64,000 nucleotides of DNA from Pedobacter panaciterrae (GTDB lineage: Bacteria > Bacteroidota > Bacteroidia > Sphingobacteriales > Sphingobacteriaceae): positions 1 through 64,000 of the forward strand of contig NZ_JABMKW010000002.1 of the NCBI RefSeq assembly GCF_013204795.1, given 5' to 3'. Both the position numbers and the translations under genes were made by a program. This document shows positions 15,182 to 24,944 of the stretch, in pieces (the stretch's first letter is position 1; the number at the start of each line of letters is the position of its first letter). The notes under the pieces are model-generated. The model was given only the letters and a program-made list of their open reading frames with translations, searched no databases and was not told the DNA's origin.

Positions 15182-17983
15182 ATGAGCAACGAAATCGACA
15201 AAGATCCACACAAAAATATTATCATAAAAGGTGCCAGGGTTCACAACCTAAAGAATATAGATGTAGCCATCCCCAAAAATAAGCTGGTTGTAATAACCGG
15301 AATGTCGGGGTCGGGCAAGTCGTCTTTGGCATTCGATACACTATATGCTGAAGGTCAGAGGAGATACGTTGAGAGTTTGTCTTCTTATGCTCGTCAGTTT
15401 ATGGGAAGAATGAATAAACCTGATGTAGATTATATAAAAGGAATTGCCCCGGCTATTGCTATAGAACAGAAAGTAATTACCTCAAACCCCAGGTCAACTG
15501 TAGGTACCTCAACAGAAATTTACGATTATCTTAAACTTCTGTTTTCAAGAATAGGTAAAACATATTCTCCCGTTTCTGGTAAAGTAGTAAAAAAGGATAC
15601 AGTTACTACCGTCGTTGATTTTATATCTAAACTGGAGGAGGACAGTACAGTTACAATATTTTGCCCATTATTTCCGCACAATAACAGATCTGTAAAAGAA
15701 GAGCTGGCTGTACTTTTACAAAAGGGGTTTCTTAGAATTTCATATCAGGACAAAGTTCATAAGATTGAAACGATCCTTGAGGATGAGACCTTCAAAGATT
15801 TCGAATTAAAAGACGAAAATACCATCAAGATTCTGATTGACCGGATTGTTGTCAACTCTGATGAAGAGACATTAAGCCGTATCGCCGACTCAGTACAAAC
15901 AGCCTTCTTTGAAGGAAAGGGCGATTGTTATGTGGAGCATGAAGGTAAATTAACTAACTTCTGCGACCGTTTTGAACTCGATGGAATCCGTTTTGATGAG
16001 CCTACACCAAATTTCTTTAGTTTCAATAACCCATACGGAGCCTGCAAAAGGTGCGAGGGATACGGAAATGTAATAGGAATAGATGAGGACTTAGTTATCC
16101 CCGATAAAAGCAAAAGCGTTTTTGATAATGCAATTGCGCCATGGCGCGGCGAGAAAATGAAGGAGTGGCTAAACAAACTTGTTAAAGCCTCTTCCAAATT
16201 TGATTTTCCGATTCACAGGCCATTTAATGAATTAACCGAAAAGGAACAGAAGCTATTATGGACTGGTAATAAGTATTTTGAAGGTTTGGATGCTTTTTTT
16301 AAAGAGCTGGAAGAGCAGACTTTTAAAATCCAATATCGCGTAATGCTATCTCGCTACAGGGGAAAAACATCATGTCCTGATTGCAAAGGCTCCAGGTTAC
16401 GCAAAGATGCTTCTTATGTAAAGATCAATGACAAGTCGATAATCGACATCGTTTTGATGCCTTTATCGACCATACTTGATTTCTTTGATAATTTAAACCT
16501 TTCGTCAAATGACGAGAAAATAGCCAAACGTCTATTGGCCGAGGTGAGCAGTCGTGTGCTATACCTTAATAATGTTGGCCTGGGCTATTTAACGCTCAAC
16601 AGGTTGTCTAATACACTTTCTGGTGGCGAGTCTCAGCGTATTAACCTGGCTACCTCTTTAGGAAGTAGCTTGGTAGGCTCCATTTATGTTCTTGACGAAC
16701 CAAGTATAGGATTACATCCAAGAGATACGAATAAGCTTATCGAGGTATTGGTATCGCTTAGAAATGTAGGGAATACCGTTCTTGTAGTAGAGCACGAAGA
16801 AGAAATGATGAAGGCCGCCGACCATATTATTGATATTGGTCCGGAAGCCGGAACGCATGGCGGTAACCTGGTTTTTAGTGGTACATACGAGCAGATCATA
16901 AAAGACAAAAAAAGCTTAACCGGCAAATACCTTTCCGGCGAAGAACAAATTGCTGTACCTAAAAAAAGAAGAAGTTGGAAAGATCATATTCTAATTAAAG
17001 GAGCCCGAGAAAATAACCTTAAAAATATAGATGTAAAATTTCCTTTGGGCGTATTCACAGTGGTGAGTGGTGTTTCGGGGTCTGGAAAAACAAGTCTGAT
17101 TAAAAAAATACTATACCCCGCGCTGCAAAAGGCAATAGGTAATTATGCCGGAGAGCAAACCGGGGCCTACGATGGTATTTACGGGAATTACGAGCTGGTT
17201 AGCCAGGTTGAAATGGTAGACCAGAATCCAATTGGCCGATCATCAAGGTCAAATCCGGTAACCTATGTAAAAGCCTGGGACGATGTTAGGGCGCTATTTT
17301 CGGCATTGCCGGCAGCTAAAGCCTCCGGACTAAAGCCTGCAGCTTTCTCGTTTAATGTTGAAGGTGGCCGTTGCGATGTTTGTCAGGGAGAAGGAGAGGT
17401 GAAAATAGAGATGCAGTTTATGGCAGACATTTACCTGCCATGCGAAACCTGTGGGGGCCGAAGATTTAAACAACAGGTACTTGATATCACCTATCAGGAT
17501 AAAAACGTTGCCGACATTCTGGACTTAACAATCGAAGAAGCAGTTGACTTCTTTAAAAACGAACCCAAAATTTTAAACAAGCTGCAACCTCTGGTAGATG
17601 TAGGTTTAGGCTACGTTCATTTGGGCCAATCTTCTAATACACTTTCTGGTGGAGAAGCGCAGCGTATCAAGCTTGCTTCATTCTTAATTAAAGGAAATAA
17701 TGCCAATAAAACATTATTTATATTTGATGAACCGACCACAGGATTGCATTTTCATGATATTAAAAAACTTTTAATTGCCCTTAATACTCTAATAGAGCAG
17801 GGGAATACAATTATGGTTATAGAGCATAATATGGACATGATAAAATCTGCTGATTGGGTAATAGACATTGGTCCGGAAGGTGGAGATAAAGGAGGTAACA
17901 TTGTTTTTGAAGGCACACCTGAAGATCTTTTACCAGTAAAATCATCTTACACTGCCAAGTATTTAAAAGCCCATTTGAAATAA
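15182..17983 (+). CDS. uvrA: excinuclease ABC subunit A
   Basis: The DNA-damage sensor of nucleotide excision repair, an ABC-type ATPase dimer that loads UvrB. The 933 residues are the usual length. First ATPase: Walker A GMSGSGKSS (about residues 40-48) and signature TLSGGESQRI. Second ATPase: Walker A GVSGSGKTS and signature TLSGGEAQRI. Zinc-binding pairs are seen in CKRCEGYG, CPDCKGS, and CDVCQGEG with CETCGGRR. It lies divergent from the ECF sigma gene. The LysE-family exporter follows 14 nt after the stop but appears to have its own -7 box. Confidence 0.98.
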   Translation: MSNEIDKDPHKNIIIKGARVHNLKNIDVAIPKNKLVVITGMSGSGKSSLAFDTLYAEGQRRYVESLSSYARQFMGRMNKPDVDYIKGIAPAIAIEQKVITSNPRSTVGTSTEIYDYLKLLFSRIGKTYSPVSGKVVKKDTVTTVVDFISKLEEDSTVTIFCPLFPHNNRSVKEELAVLLQKGFLRISYQDKVHKIETILEDETFKDFELKDENTIKILIDRIVVNSDEETLSRIADSVQTAFFEGKGDCYVEHEGKLTNFCDRFELDGIRFDEPTPNFFSFNNPYGACKRCEGYGNVIGIDEDLVIPDKSKSVFDNAIAPWRGEKMKEWLNKLVKASSKFDFPIHRPFNELTEKEQKLLWTGNKYFEGLDAFFKELEEQTFKIQYRVMLSRYRGKTSCPDCKGSRLRKDASYVKINDKSIIDIVLMPLSTILDFFDNLNLSSNDEKIAKRLLAEVSSRVLYLNNVGLGYLTLNRLSNTLSGGESQRINLATSLGSSLVGSIYVLDEPSIGLHPRDTNKLIEVLVSLRNVGNTVLVVEHEEEMMKAADHIIDIGPEAGTHGGNLVFSGTYEQIIKDKKSLTGKYLSGEEQIAVPKKRRSWKDHILIKGARENNLKNIDVKFPLGVFTVVSGVSGSGKTSLIKKILYPALQKAIGNYAGEQTGAYDGIYGNYELVSQVEMVDQNPIGRSSRSNPVTYVKAWDDVRALFSALPAAKASGLKPAAFSFNVEGGRCDVCQGEGEVKIEMQFMADIYLPCETCGGRRFKQQVLDITYQDKNVADILDLTIEEAVDFFKNEPKILNKLQPLVDVGLGYVHLGQSSNTLSGGEAQRIKLASFLIKGNNANKTLFIFDEPTTGLHFHDIKKLLIALNTLIEQGNTIMVIEHNMDMIKSADWVIDIGPEGGDKGGNIVFEGTPEDLLPVKSSYTAKYLKAHLK

Positions 17984-17986
17984 TTG

Positions 17987-17994
17987 TATCTTCG
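17987..17994 (+). promoter_or_regulatory. -7-like element immediately before the LysE-family gene
   Basis: TATCTTCG (TAnnTTCG type) in the 14-nt gap after uvrA, ending 3 nt before the ATG at 17998. The same geometry is seen before nth, the LptF/G permease, glxA-like and bshC genes. Confidence 0.35.
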
Positions 17995-17997
17995 CGC

Positions 17998-18618
17998 ATG
18001 CTTTTTTTAACACTCTTTCTCGGGATAATTTTGAATATGGTTGGATACATACCACCGGGGAATATTAATCTTACTGTAGTTCAGATCACGATAACAAGGG
18101 GGCTTCGCCAGGCATTGTACTTTATCATGGCGTTTTCAACTGTCGAAATACTTTTTACTTTTGGGGTGATGCGTTTTGTGCAATGGCTATCCAGCGAAAT
18201 TCAGCTGGATAACATCATTGATGTAATCATGGTTTTCATGTTTGGGATATTAGGTGTAATTACCTGGAGGTCGCGTAAGGAAATGCCTAAAGCCGATTAC
18301 TCAAAGAAAGACAGCATAAAATATGGTTTACTTTTGGGTGTTGTTAACCCAATGCAAATACCCTACTGGCTATTCGTAGGTACGTACTTAATATCGCACG
18401 AGTGGATAGATATTGGTTATCTTTCTTTATCTGTTTTTAGTATTGGGTCGGGTATTGGTGCCGGCCTGGCATTATATGGTTTTGCCCGCTTTGCCCAGTA
18501 CATTCAAGAGAAATTTGCGCTAAGTAGCTATATTGTAAACAAAGGAATTGCGCTGCTTTTCTTTGCATTGTCAGCCTATCACGTATGTAAAATAGTATAT
18601 ATACACTTTATAAAATAA
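17998..18618 (+). CDS. LysE/RhtB family amino-acid exporter-like membrane protein
   Basis: A 206-residue inner-membrane protein with about six hydrophobic segments, the first running through TLFLGIILNMVGYIPPGNINLTVVQI. The PPGN-(x)n-T-V motif in the first helix is the LysE-family hallmark (PGP in most members). Members export amino acids or small metabolites; the substrate cannot be read from sequence. It starts 14 nt after uvrA and ends 5 nt before the stop of the convergent DUF2157 gene. Confidence 0.85.
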   Translation: MLFLTLFLGIILNMVGYIPPGNINLTVVQITITRGLRQALYFIMAFSTVEILFTFGVMRFVQWLSSEIQLDNIIDVIMVFMFGILGVITWRSRKEMPKADYSKKDSIKYGLLLGVVNPMQIPYWLFVGTYLISHEWIDIGYLSLSVFSIGSGIGAGLALYGFARFAQYIQEKFALSSYIVNKGIALLFFALSAYHVCKIVYIHFIK

Positions 18619-18623
18619 GTATA

Positions 18624-19661
18624 CTACTTCTTCAAAAATTCAAGATTCCAGATCTTTTCTGCTCTGCGCCCAATGAACCAGAATGAGGCCGCCAGTACGC
18701 AAAAGAAGAGGGCTTTGTGCCAGCTATCCCAGAAGTATTCAAAGTACCTGGTGTAAAGGTTTATAAATAGAAAGGTAATTCCAAATTCCCTTGCAATATC
18801 GTCTCTGTATTTTAAGCCGATGTAAATACTTATCAGACAAAATGCAGCTGATAGTATGCCCCAATAAAACAAGCTTAGCTGCTTTACAGAATACCATTCT
18901 TCCAGTGAGCCGAAGTTACCGAATACCGAAAGCAGCCACAAAGAAACAAAAAGGTACACCATGCCGCAGACATAGTTTACCTGAAAAAAGATACCCATCT
19001 TTTTATTGTCCTTAATGATAAAAGAAAAGGCAGTTAGGCATAAACCAAAAAGCACAAAGCGAAGTGGATAATTCATTCCCACAAAATACCAGTTCCAACG
19101 CGATAGGTAACCCGTTTCAGTGCCAAACCAGGCACCTAATGATATCAATACAAATGCCCATATCAGCCTTGATTTAAATACATATGCCAATATGCCGTAT
19201 ATAAATACAGATGCTAAAATGAGCAAAGAGAAGTGCGAATTGCCGTTGTCAATAGCTTTACCCAGGTAGGCAATAGCATTGGCTGTTAACATTACCGCTG
19301 TAAAAACCAATGCCTCATTACTAAATACAAGGTGCGATTTGAGTCTTTTTCTTTTAAAGCTGAAATAGTATAAGGCAGCTGCACCAGCTGCCGATAAAAC
19401 ACTAATCATTACATCCGAGGCCGTGAAAATCCGCTCCAGATAGTTTAAAATCTTATTGTCAATTAAAAGGGCGCCCAACGAAATTACACCGCAGGCCATT
19501 GCTATCCAAAAAGAATACTGGGCCAATCGGCGCCAGTCGAAACTTTTGGTTTCGTAACTTCCTCGCAATCTGCTCACGTCATCCGGCGACAAAAGTTTTT
19601 CTTCTTGCCAATGATTTAGCATCTCGTCTAAAAAGTCACTCTTTTCCTGATCAATTTTCAT
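18624..19661 (-). CDS. DUF2157 domain-containing membrane protein
   Basis: 345 residues. The N-terminal ~45 residues are cytosolic and contain the family motif region (LDEMLNHWQEEKLLSPDDVSRLRGSY). About nine to ten hydrophobic segments then fill the rest of the protein. DUF2157 proteins have no established biochemical role. Its start lies 46 nt downstream of the KefB-type antiporter stop on the same strand, so the two could be co-transcribed. Confidence 0.85.
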   Translation of the reverse strand: MKIDQEKSDFLDEMLNHWQEEKLLSPDDVSRLRGSYETKSFDWRRLAQYSFWIAMACGVISLGALLIDNKILNYLERIFTASDVMISVLSAAGAAALYYFSFKRKRLKSHLVFSNEALVFTAVMLTANAIAYLGKAIDNGNSHFSLLILASVFIYGILAYVFKSRLIWAFVLISLGAWFGTETGYLSRWNWYFVGMNYPLRFVLFGLCLTAFSFIIKDNKKMGIFFQVNYVCGMVYLFVSLWLLSVFGNFGSLEEWYSVKQLSLFYWGILSAAFCLISIYIGLKYRDDIAREFGITFLFINLYTRYFEYFWDSWHKALFFCVLAASFWFIGRRAEKIWNLEFLKK

Positions 19662-19707
19662 TTTGATACAAGGTACATCCTGTTACCCTAAAATCAAAAT
19701 CTGTAAT

Positions 19708-21930
19708 TTACTTTAGTAGTTCAGGAACTTTCTTATTGTTTCCTACAATCCACACAATGTCGCCATTCTCAAATGTAAGTGTCGAATCTGGATTTAGTAT
19801 CCGCTCGCCATTTCTTTCGATTCCCACAACAAGGCCCTGGGTCATTTCCCGTATTCCCGAATTGCGAATGGTCTGCCCATAAACAGGGGAGCTGCTGTTG
19901 ATCACTATTTTTTGGAGTGCCATATCTTCTTTAGGGAAGCTAGATTGCAAATTGTCATCTATACTTCCTTCAAATAGCTCTTTTATAGCCGCAAGCTGAT
20001 CATCTGTCCCTATTACCAAAACCTTATCATTAGGATACAACCGTTCATCTCTTCCCGGTGTCGGGATCATAATTTTTCCGCGTTCAATTAATGCAATATT
20101 AACTCCATATTTTTCCCTTACAGATAAGTCGATAAGGGTTTTTCCAACAAGTGTTGATTCAGGTGCAACCGTAAGCTCTACCAGGTGGGTATCCCATGGC
20201 AATATTTCAGGCTGTGCATTTTGAGCTTCTCTGGCATTCAGATTAAGTAGAAACCTGCTTTCAAGTTTGTTATAAAAACCTTGTAATCTTCTTGAGAAAA
20301 CAAACATACATAGCACAATAAGGGCAATTGCAATAACAATAGAAATCCAGGTGCTATAGAACTGATAAATTAAAATGCCAACAAAGAAAATAGCCAAAGA
20401 AATACGTAAAATTTCAAGCGCAATTAGCGGCCCCCGGGTATATTTCTTATTCAGCCATAAATGAGAATAAGCCTTTCTTTCAATTCTTCTTATGGCAAGG
20501 GCCCATAAGAATGGGGTCATTATAAATAGGGTAACTATTAAGCTGATCACAATGCCGTTATTACCATTAATCAGGTTCTGGGTTATAAATGGTTGAAGGT
20601 ATTTGGAACCCAAAAATACTATGGCGATAAGAATAACCGAGTGTATAATAAGGTTAAAGGTGTACGATTTGAGCAGCGTTTTCCAATCACTTAATGTAGT
20701 AATACCGGCAGTGCTTGAGCTATATCGGTTGATGCCTTCCACCCATTTTTTAGGAAGTTTGCGCTCCAGAAATAAATAGAAAGGTTCAGAAGACTTAATC
20801 AGATAAGGAGTAGTAAAAGTTGTAATGGCTGATACTGCAACTGCAATAGGGTATAGGAAGTCGCTGGTTACCTTAAGAGTTAATCCTAAGGTCGCGATGA
20901 TGAAAGAGAACTCTCCAATTTGAGCTAAGCTTAAACCTGTTTGTACCGATGTTTTTAAAGGCTGGCCAGAAACCAATGCGCCCAATCCGGAGCTTAAGAA
21001 CTTCCCTAAAACAGTGGCCAAAGTAATTACAACAATTGGAACAGCATAATCAATCAGAATACTCGGATTGATCAACATACCGACCGACACAAAGAAAATT
21101 GCAGCAAACAAGTCTTTAACCGATTTTGTAAGGTGCTCTATCCTTTCGGCCTGCGTGGTCTCAGCCAATATTGATCCCATGATAAATGCGCCCAAAGCAG
21201 GAGAGAAGCCTACCTTAACAGCAAGTAATACCATAAGTAAACACAAAGCGATAGAAACCACAAGCATGGTCTCATCGTTCATTAATTTCTTTGTAGCCTT
21301 TAGAAAAGTAGGAACAAGGAAGATACCTCCTATAAACCACAAGACCAGGAAGAAACAAAGTTTCAGAATCGATATCAACATCTCTGCTCCTGCAAACTGT
21401 TGACTAACGGCCAGCGTTGATAGCAATACCAACAATAAAATAGCCACAAGATCTTCAACAATGAGCACACCAAAAACCAGCCCTGCAAACTTTTTATGCT
21501 TTACTCCCAGTTCTTCGAAGGCCCTAATGATAATTGTAGTAGAGGATACGGACAATATACCCCCGAGGAATATGCTATCCATTGTAGACCAGCCCATAGC
21601 CAAACCGGCTACAAACCCAATCAGCAACATAAATACAACCTCAACAATAGCCGTTATAGAGGCGGAGCCGCCCACTTTTACCAGCTTTTTAAAGCTAAAC
21701 TCAAGTCCTAAACTGAATAATAAGAAGATAACCCCAATCTCTGCCCAGATATGAATACTTTCATTATCAGTAACAGTCGGTATAAATTTAATATGAGGGC
21801 CCACAAGCAGTCCGGCCAGAATATAGCCAAGTACTAGTGGTTGTTTAATTCTTTTAAAAAGCAGAGTAGTTATCCCTGCGGCAGCAAGGATTAAACCTAA
21901 ATCAGTAATTAATACTGGTAAATGTATCAT
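19708..21930 (-). CDS. KefB/CPA2-type monovalent cation:proton antiporter with RCK_C domains
   Basis: A 740-residue inner-membrane transporter. Residues 1-385 form the Na+/H+ exchanger domain with ~12 hydrophobic segments (e.g. LGYILAGLLVGPHI, FSPALGAFIMGSILAET, QIGEFSFIIA). A second set of four hydrophobic segments (about 410-545) follows, then two tandem TrkA-C/RCK_C regulatory domains (about 570-650, with VGKTLIDLSVREKYGVNI and PNDKVLVIG, and 655-740). The extra membrane block and the lack of a Rossmann NAD-binding RCK_N domain separate it from E. coli KefB/KefC. The transported ion is probably K+ or Na+. Confidence 0.9.
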   Translation of the reverse strand: MIHLPVLITDLGLILAAAGITTLLFKRIKQPLVLGYILAGLLVGPHIKFIPTVTDNESIHIWAEIGVIFLLFSLGLEFSFKKLVKVGGSASITAIVEVVFMLLIGFVAGLAMGWSTMDSIFLGGILSVSSTTIIIRAFEELGVKHKKFAGLVFGVLIVEDLVAILLLVLLSTLAVSQQFAGAEMLISILKLCFFLVLWFIGGIFLVPTFLKATKKLMNDETMLVVSIALCLLMVLLAVKVGFSPALGAFIMGSILAETTQAERIEHLTKSVKDLFAAIFFVSVGMLINPSILIDYAVPIVVITLATVLGKFLSSGLGALVSGQPLKTSVQTGLSLAQIGEFSFIIATLGLTLKVTSDFLYPIAVAVSAITTFTTPYLIKSSEPFYLFLERKLPKKWVEGINRYSSSTAGITTLSDWKTLLKSYTFNLIIHSVILIAIVFLGSKYLQPFITQNLINGNNGIVISLIVTLFIMTPFLWALAIRRIERKAYSHLWLNKKYTRGPLIALEILRISLAIFFVGILIYQFYSTWISIVIAIALIVLCMFVFSRRLQGFYNKLESRFLLNLNAREAQNAQPEILPWDTHLVELTVAPESTLVGKTLIDLSVREKYGVNIALIERGKIMIPTPGRDERLYPNDKVLVIGTDDQLAAIKELFEGSIDDNLQSSFPKEDMALQKIVINSSSPVYGQTIRNSGIREMTQGLVVGIERNGERILNPDSTLTFENGDIVWIVGNNKKVPELLK

Positions 21931-21986
21931 AGAAACGCGTATTTTTTAATGTATAATTTATTGTGTAACAGCAGTATAAATTATAA

Positions 21987-22346
21987 TTACCAAAAAACAT
22001 GTTTTGGGTACAAAAAATTAAAAATATAGGAGTAACTAGAAAATGAAAAAGAATTATAATAGTTTCCAATCAGTGGGCATAGGGCTAAGTGATTGTCCTG
22101 CCGCTTAAAAGGAAGAAAAATTCCAAAAGCGGTTTTCTTTACAACTTGTTGCAGCGCGGGAAGATCTTCGAATGATATTTTCTGAAGTGATGATTTGCCT
22201 TTCTTGCTAAAAACCAACGTTTTTTTTGCATTAATACTCAATCCCCTATGTTTAGTTTTTTCCGCGTCAAGACCTTTCCCATTTACTACGTGGAAAGAAA
22301 GAAGATGGAGAAAAACGATTAGTATAAGAGTAAATAATGGCCTCAT
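21987..22346 (-). CDS. small secreted basic protein, hypothetical
   Basis: 119 residues starting with a good signal peptide (MRPLFTLILIVFLHLLSFHVV), then a lysine-rich region (KTLVFSKKGKSSLQKIS). The final ~25 residues (SFSFSSYSYIFNFLYPKHVFW) look less like a normal protein end and may be chance extension or a frameshift. TATATTTA, one base from the -7 consensus, ends 5 nt before the ATG, and the ribF terminator sits just upstream. I do not recognise a family. Confidence 0.45.
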   Translation of the reverse strand: MRPLFTLILIVFLHLLSFHVVNGKGLDAEKTKHRGLSINAKKTLVFSKKGKSSLQKISFEDLPALQQVVKKTAFGIFLPFKRQDNHLALCPLIGNYYNSFSFSSYSYIFNFLYPKHVFW

Positions 22347-22366
22347 TGTCGTAAATATACGAAAAA

Positions 22367-22396
22367 AAAGCCCTTATTTAGAATAAAAGTGGCTTT
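22367..22396 (-). terminator. terminator downstream of ribF
   Basis: Imperfect hairpin with outer arms AAAGCC and GGCTTT (22367-22372 and 22391-22396) and a T-run on the minus strand immediately after. It ends the long leftward operon. Confidence 0.65.
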
Positions 22397-22404
22397 AAAT
22401 GAGG

Positions 22405-23340
22405 TTATGACGATTTTCTGAAATATTCTAAAGTTGCTTCTTTGTCTTTTTGTAGCTGCACTTTTAATGCTTCCAGACCTGTAAATTTAACGTCGTGTCT
22501 GAGGAATTCGAGGAAGGTCATCTTGATATCCTGTCCATAAATTTCCTGGTTAAAATCAAATATATTTACTTCAATGTTTCTGGTCATTCCATTAATTGTC
22601 GGGCGCTGACCAATGTATGCCATTCCTTTAAATACCTGATTATTCAGTTCAACGGTTACCGCATAAATCCCATCAGAGGGAATTAGCTTATAAGTTTCTT
22701 CAACAAATATATTTGCAGTAGGGAAACCAATAGTACGTCCAATTTTATCGCCCTTAATAACCCTGCCATAAATAGAGAAGTTGTAGCCAAGGTAATTGGC
22801 AGCAAGTGCAACGTCGCCATCCAGCAGCGCCGTACGTATTTTTGTAGAGCTTACCGCAACATCATTAATATCCTGTTCCGGTATTTGTTCAATTTTATAG
22901 TTGAAATTCTTAGAGAAAGCTTCCAAATCCTGAAGACCACCTTTTCTATCCTTACCAAAACGATGGTCATACCCAACAATCAGGTGTTTGATACCAATTG
23001 TATCAACTAAAATGTTCTGGATGTATTCTGCAGGTGTCAGATTAGAGAAATCACGTGTAAAAGGTGTAATAATTAGGTGATCTACACCAAGACTATCTAA
23101 TATTTTAGCCTTTTCATTAATCGTGTTGATCATTTTTAAATCCTGATTCTCTGGGTCAATAATTAACCTTGGATGGGGGAAAAAGGTTAATATCACACTT
23201 TCACCGCCAGTTGATTTTGCAAGTTCACACAGTCGCTTAATAATTTTCTGGTGGCCAAAATGTACGCCATCAAAAGTTCCTATAGTTGCAACTGCGTTGT
23301 TTAGCTTCTTAAATTCCGAAAAGTGATTATATATTTTCAA
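22405..23340 (-). CDS. ribF: bifunctional riboflavin kinase / FAD synthetase
   Basis: Makes FMN from riboflavin and then FAD. The N-terminal FMN adenylyltransferase half (1-185) has the nucleotidyltransferase motif GTFDGVHFGHQKII (residues 18-31) and VSSTKIR. The C-terminal flavokinase half (about 190-308) has GRTIGFPTANI and the downstream GMAYIGQRPT. At 311 residues it is normal length. It is the last gene of the ftsX-DUF3098-uppP-truB-yitT-ribF unit, 12 nt after yitT. Together with ribBA at 5 kb it covers parts of flavin synthesis. Confidence 0.96.
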   Translation of the reverse strand: MKIYNHFSEFKKLNNAVATIGTFDGVHFGHQKIIKRLCELAKSTGGESVILTFFPHPRLIIDPENQDLKMINTINEKAKILDSLGVDHLIITPFTRDFSNLTPAEYIQNILVDTIGIKHLIVGYDHRFGKDRKGGLQDLEAFSKNFNYKIEQIPEQDINDVAVSSTKIRTALLDGDVALAANYLGYNFSIYGRVIKGDKIGRTIGFPTANIFVEETYKLIPSDGIYAVTVELNNQVFKGMAYIGQRPTINGMTRNIEVNIFDFNQEIYGQDIKMTFLEFLRHDVKFTGLEALKVQLQKDKEATLEYFRKSS

Positions 23341-23352
23341 GGTAGTTTTAAA

Positions 23353-24216
23353 TTAATGTAAAGCCTGGCGTTTTACTACGCCACCCTTTATGTCGGCAAT
23401 TTGTTGCTGAATCACAAACGCATCCGGATCGATCTGTCTTATTGCAGTTTGCAACTTGCTCATTTCAAGTTTGGTAACCACAGTATAAAGTATGTCTATA
23501 TCCTTTTTTTCTCCGTATCCTCCTTCGCCTTTATAAATTGTTACCCCCCGTTTCATTTGGTTGATAATGAATTTTTTAATGCGGTCGTTTTTTTCTGAGA
23601 TCACGGTAACACCGGTATACTGCTCAATACCATTTACAATATAGTCAACCGTGTTCGATGCAGATAAATAAGTTAGGATAGCGTACAATGCCTTATCTAT
23701 ACCTAAAAATATTGCAGCGATTGCGAAGATGATGATATTTAAAATCAGAATGATATTACCTACAGTTAGGGTACTCTTTTTACTGATGTATAGGGCCAAT
23801 ACCTCTGTGCCATCAATTACACAGCCGCCACGCATGGCCAATCCAATCCCGCCTCCCAAAAACAGACCTCCAAAAAAAGCAATCAGCAGGGGATCATGAG
23901 TAATCGGTTTAAACGGGGCTGCAATAAGTAAAATAGCGAGTAATGATATTGCAACAGATGTTTTAATGGCAAATACTTTCCCGATTTGCCTATATCCCAA
24001 AATAACAAAGGGAATGTTAATAATGATGATCAGATAGGAAAGGTTGAGTTTAGTAATGTTGCTAACTAGCAGCGATATACCAGTTACTCCGCCATCTATA
24101 AATCCGCTAGGCAGCAAAAAGCTTTTCAATCCAAAACAAGCCGAAACAATGCCACATATTATTAAAAATATGTTTTTGGCGATGTTAAGTTTTTTGGATT
24201 TCATCTGTCCACGCAT
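23353..24216 (-). CDS. YitT family membrane protein (DUF161/DUF2179)
   Basis: 287 residues: five or six hydrophobic segments in the first ~190 residues (e.g. LFLGGGIGLAMRGGCVIDGTEVLAL), then a C-terminal cytosolic DUF2179 domain (about 195-285; TVISEKNDRIKKFI, KKDIDILYTVVTKLE). Family function is not established. It starts 2 nt after the truB stop, so translation is probably coupled. ATG 24216 and ATG 24204 are both possible starts. Confidence 0.9.
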   Translation of the reverse strand: MRGQMKSKKLNIAKNIFLIICGIVSACFGLKSFLLPSGFIDGGVTGISLLVSNITKLNLSYLIIIINIPFVILGYRQIGKVFAIKTSVAISLLAILLIAAPFKPITHDPLLIAFFGGLFLGGGIGLAMRGGCVIDGTEVLALYISKKSTLTVGNIILILNIIIFAIAAIFLGIDKALYAILTYLSASNTVDYIVNGIEQYTGVTVISEKNDRIKKFIINQMKRGVTIYKGEGGYGEKKDIDILYTVVTKLEMSKLQTAIRQIDPDAFVIQQQIADIKGGVVKRQALH

Positions 24217-24218
24217 AG

Positions 24219-24944
24219 CTATTCTTTTTTAAGTCTAAGATAGCTAACTAAATCTGCTACCTCAAAAGCATTTTCAAGTAAAAAGTTTCCGCTACGTGTG
24301 CGGGTAAGTTTTGACAGGTATGCGCCATTGTTAAGCTGCTTACCGAAATCAGAAATCAATGACCTGATGTAGGTTCCTTTACTGCAAACAATTCTGAAAT
24401 CAATTTCGGGAAGTGCTATTCTGGTAATTTCAAACGCAGAAACGGTCACATTACGTAAACGCAATTCAGTTTCTTCGCCTCTTCTTGCTTTCACATAAAG
24501 ACGTTCTCCATTTACTTTTACAGCAGAGTGTGCAGGTGGGTATTGTTGTATATCGCCAATAAATGGAGCCGTAGCGGCATAAATGGCTTCTTCTGTTATT
24601 CCATCTAAAGGAAATTCCTGATCAGCAACAGTTTCCAGATCAAAGGATGGGGTAGTAGCACCTAAAACCATAGTGCCGGTATACTCTTTCTCTTCGGCCT
24701 GAAAAGTATCAATTTGTTTAGTCAGTTTCCCTGTGCAAAGTATCAATAAACCTGTAGCCAGCGGATCTAAAGTGCCGGCATGGCCAACTTTTAATTTCAA
24801 AGGTTTTAATGAGTTGCGGATTTTCCCAACTACATCAAAACTTGTCCATTTGTATGGTTTATTGATGAGTAATAGCTCACCTTCGGCAAAATTAAAATCA
24901 GGAAATGTTTTTGTTACTATCGGTTCTTCTTTATCCTCACTCAT
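24219..24944 (-). CDS. truB: tRNA pseudouridine(55) synthase
   Basis: Converts U55 to pseudouridine in the T-loop of tRNAs. The family motif HAGTLDPLATGLL is present with the catalytic aspartate at residue 60; SKGTYIRSL and the KPYKWTSFDVV N-terminal motif also fit. 241 residues is normal for Bacteroidota TruB, which lack a full PUA domain. Its ATG overlaps the uppP stop in a TAATG junction. Confidence 0.96.
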   Translation of the reverse strand: MSEDKEEPIVTKTFPDFNFAEGELLLINKPYKWTSFDVVGKIRNSLKPLKLKVGHAGTLDPLATGLLILCTGKLTKQIDTFQAEEKEYTGTMVLGATTPSFDLETVADQEFPLDGITEEAIYAATAPFIGDIQQYPPAHSAVKVNGERLYVKARRGEETELRLRNVTVSAFEITRIALPEIDFRIVCSKGTYIRSLISDFGKQLNNGAYLSKLTRTRSGNFLLENAFEVADLVSYLRLKKE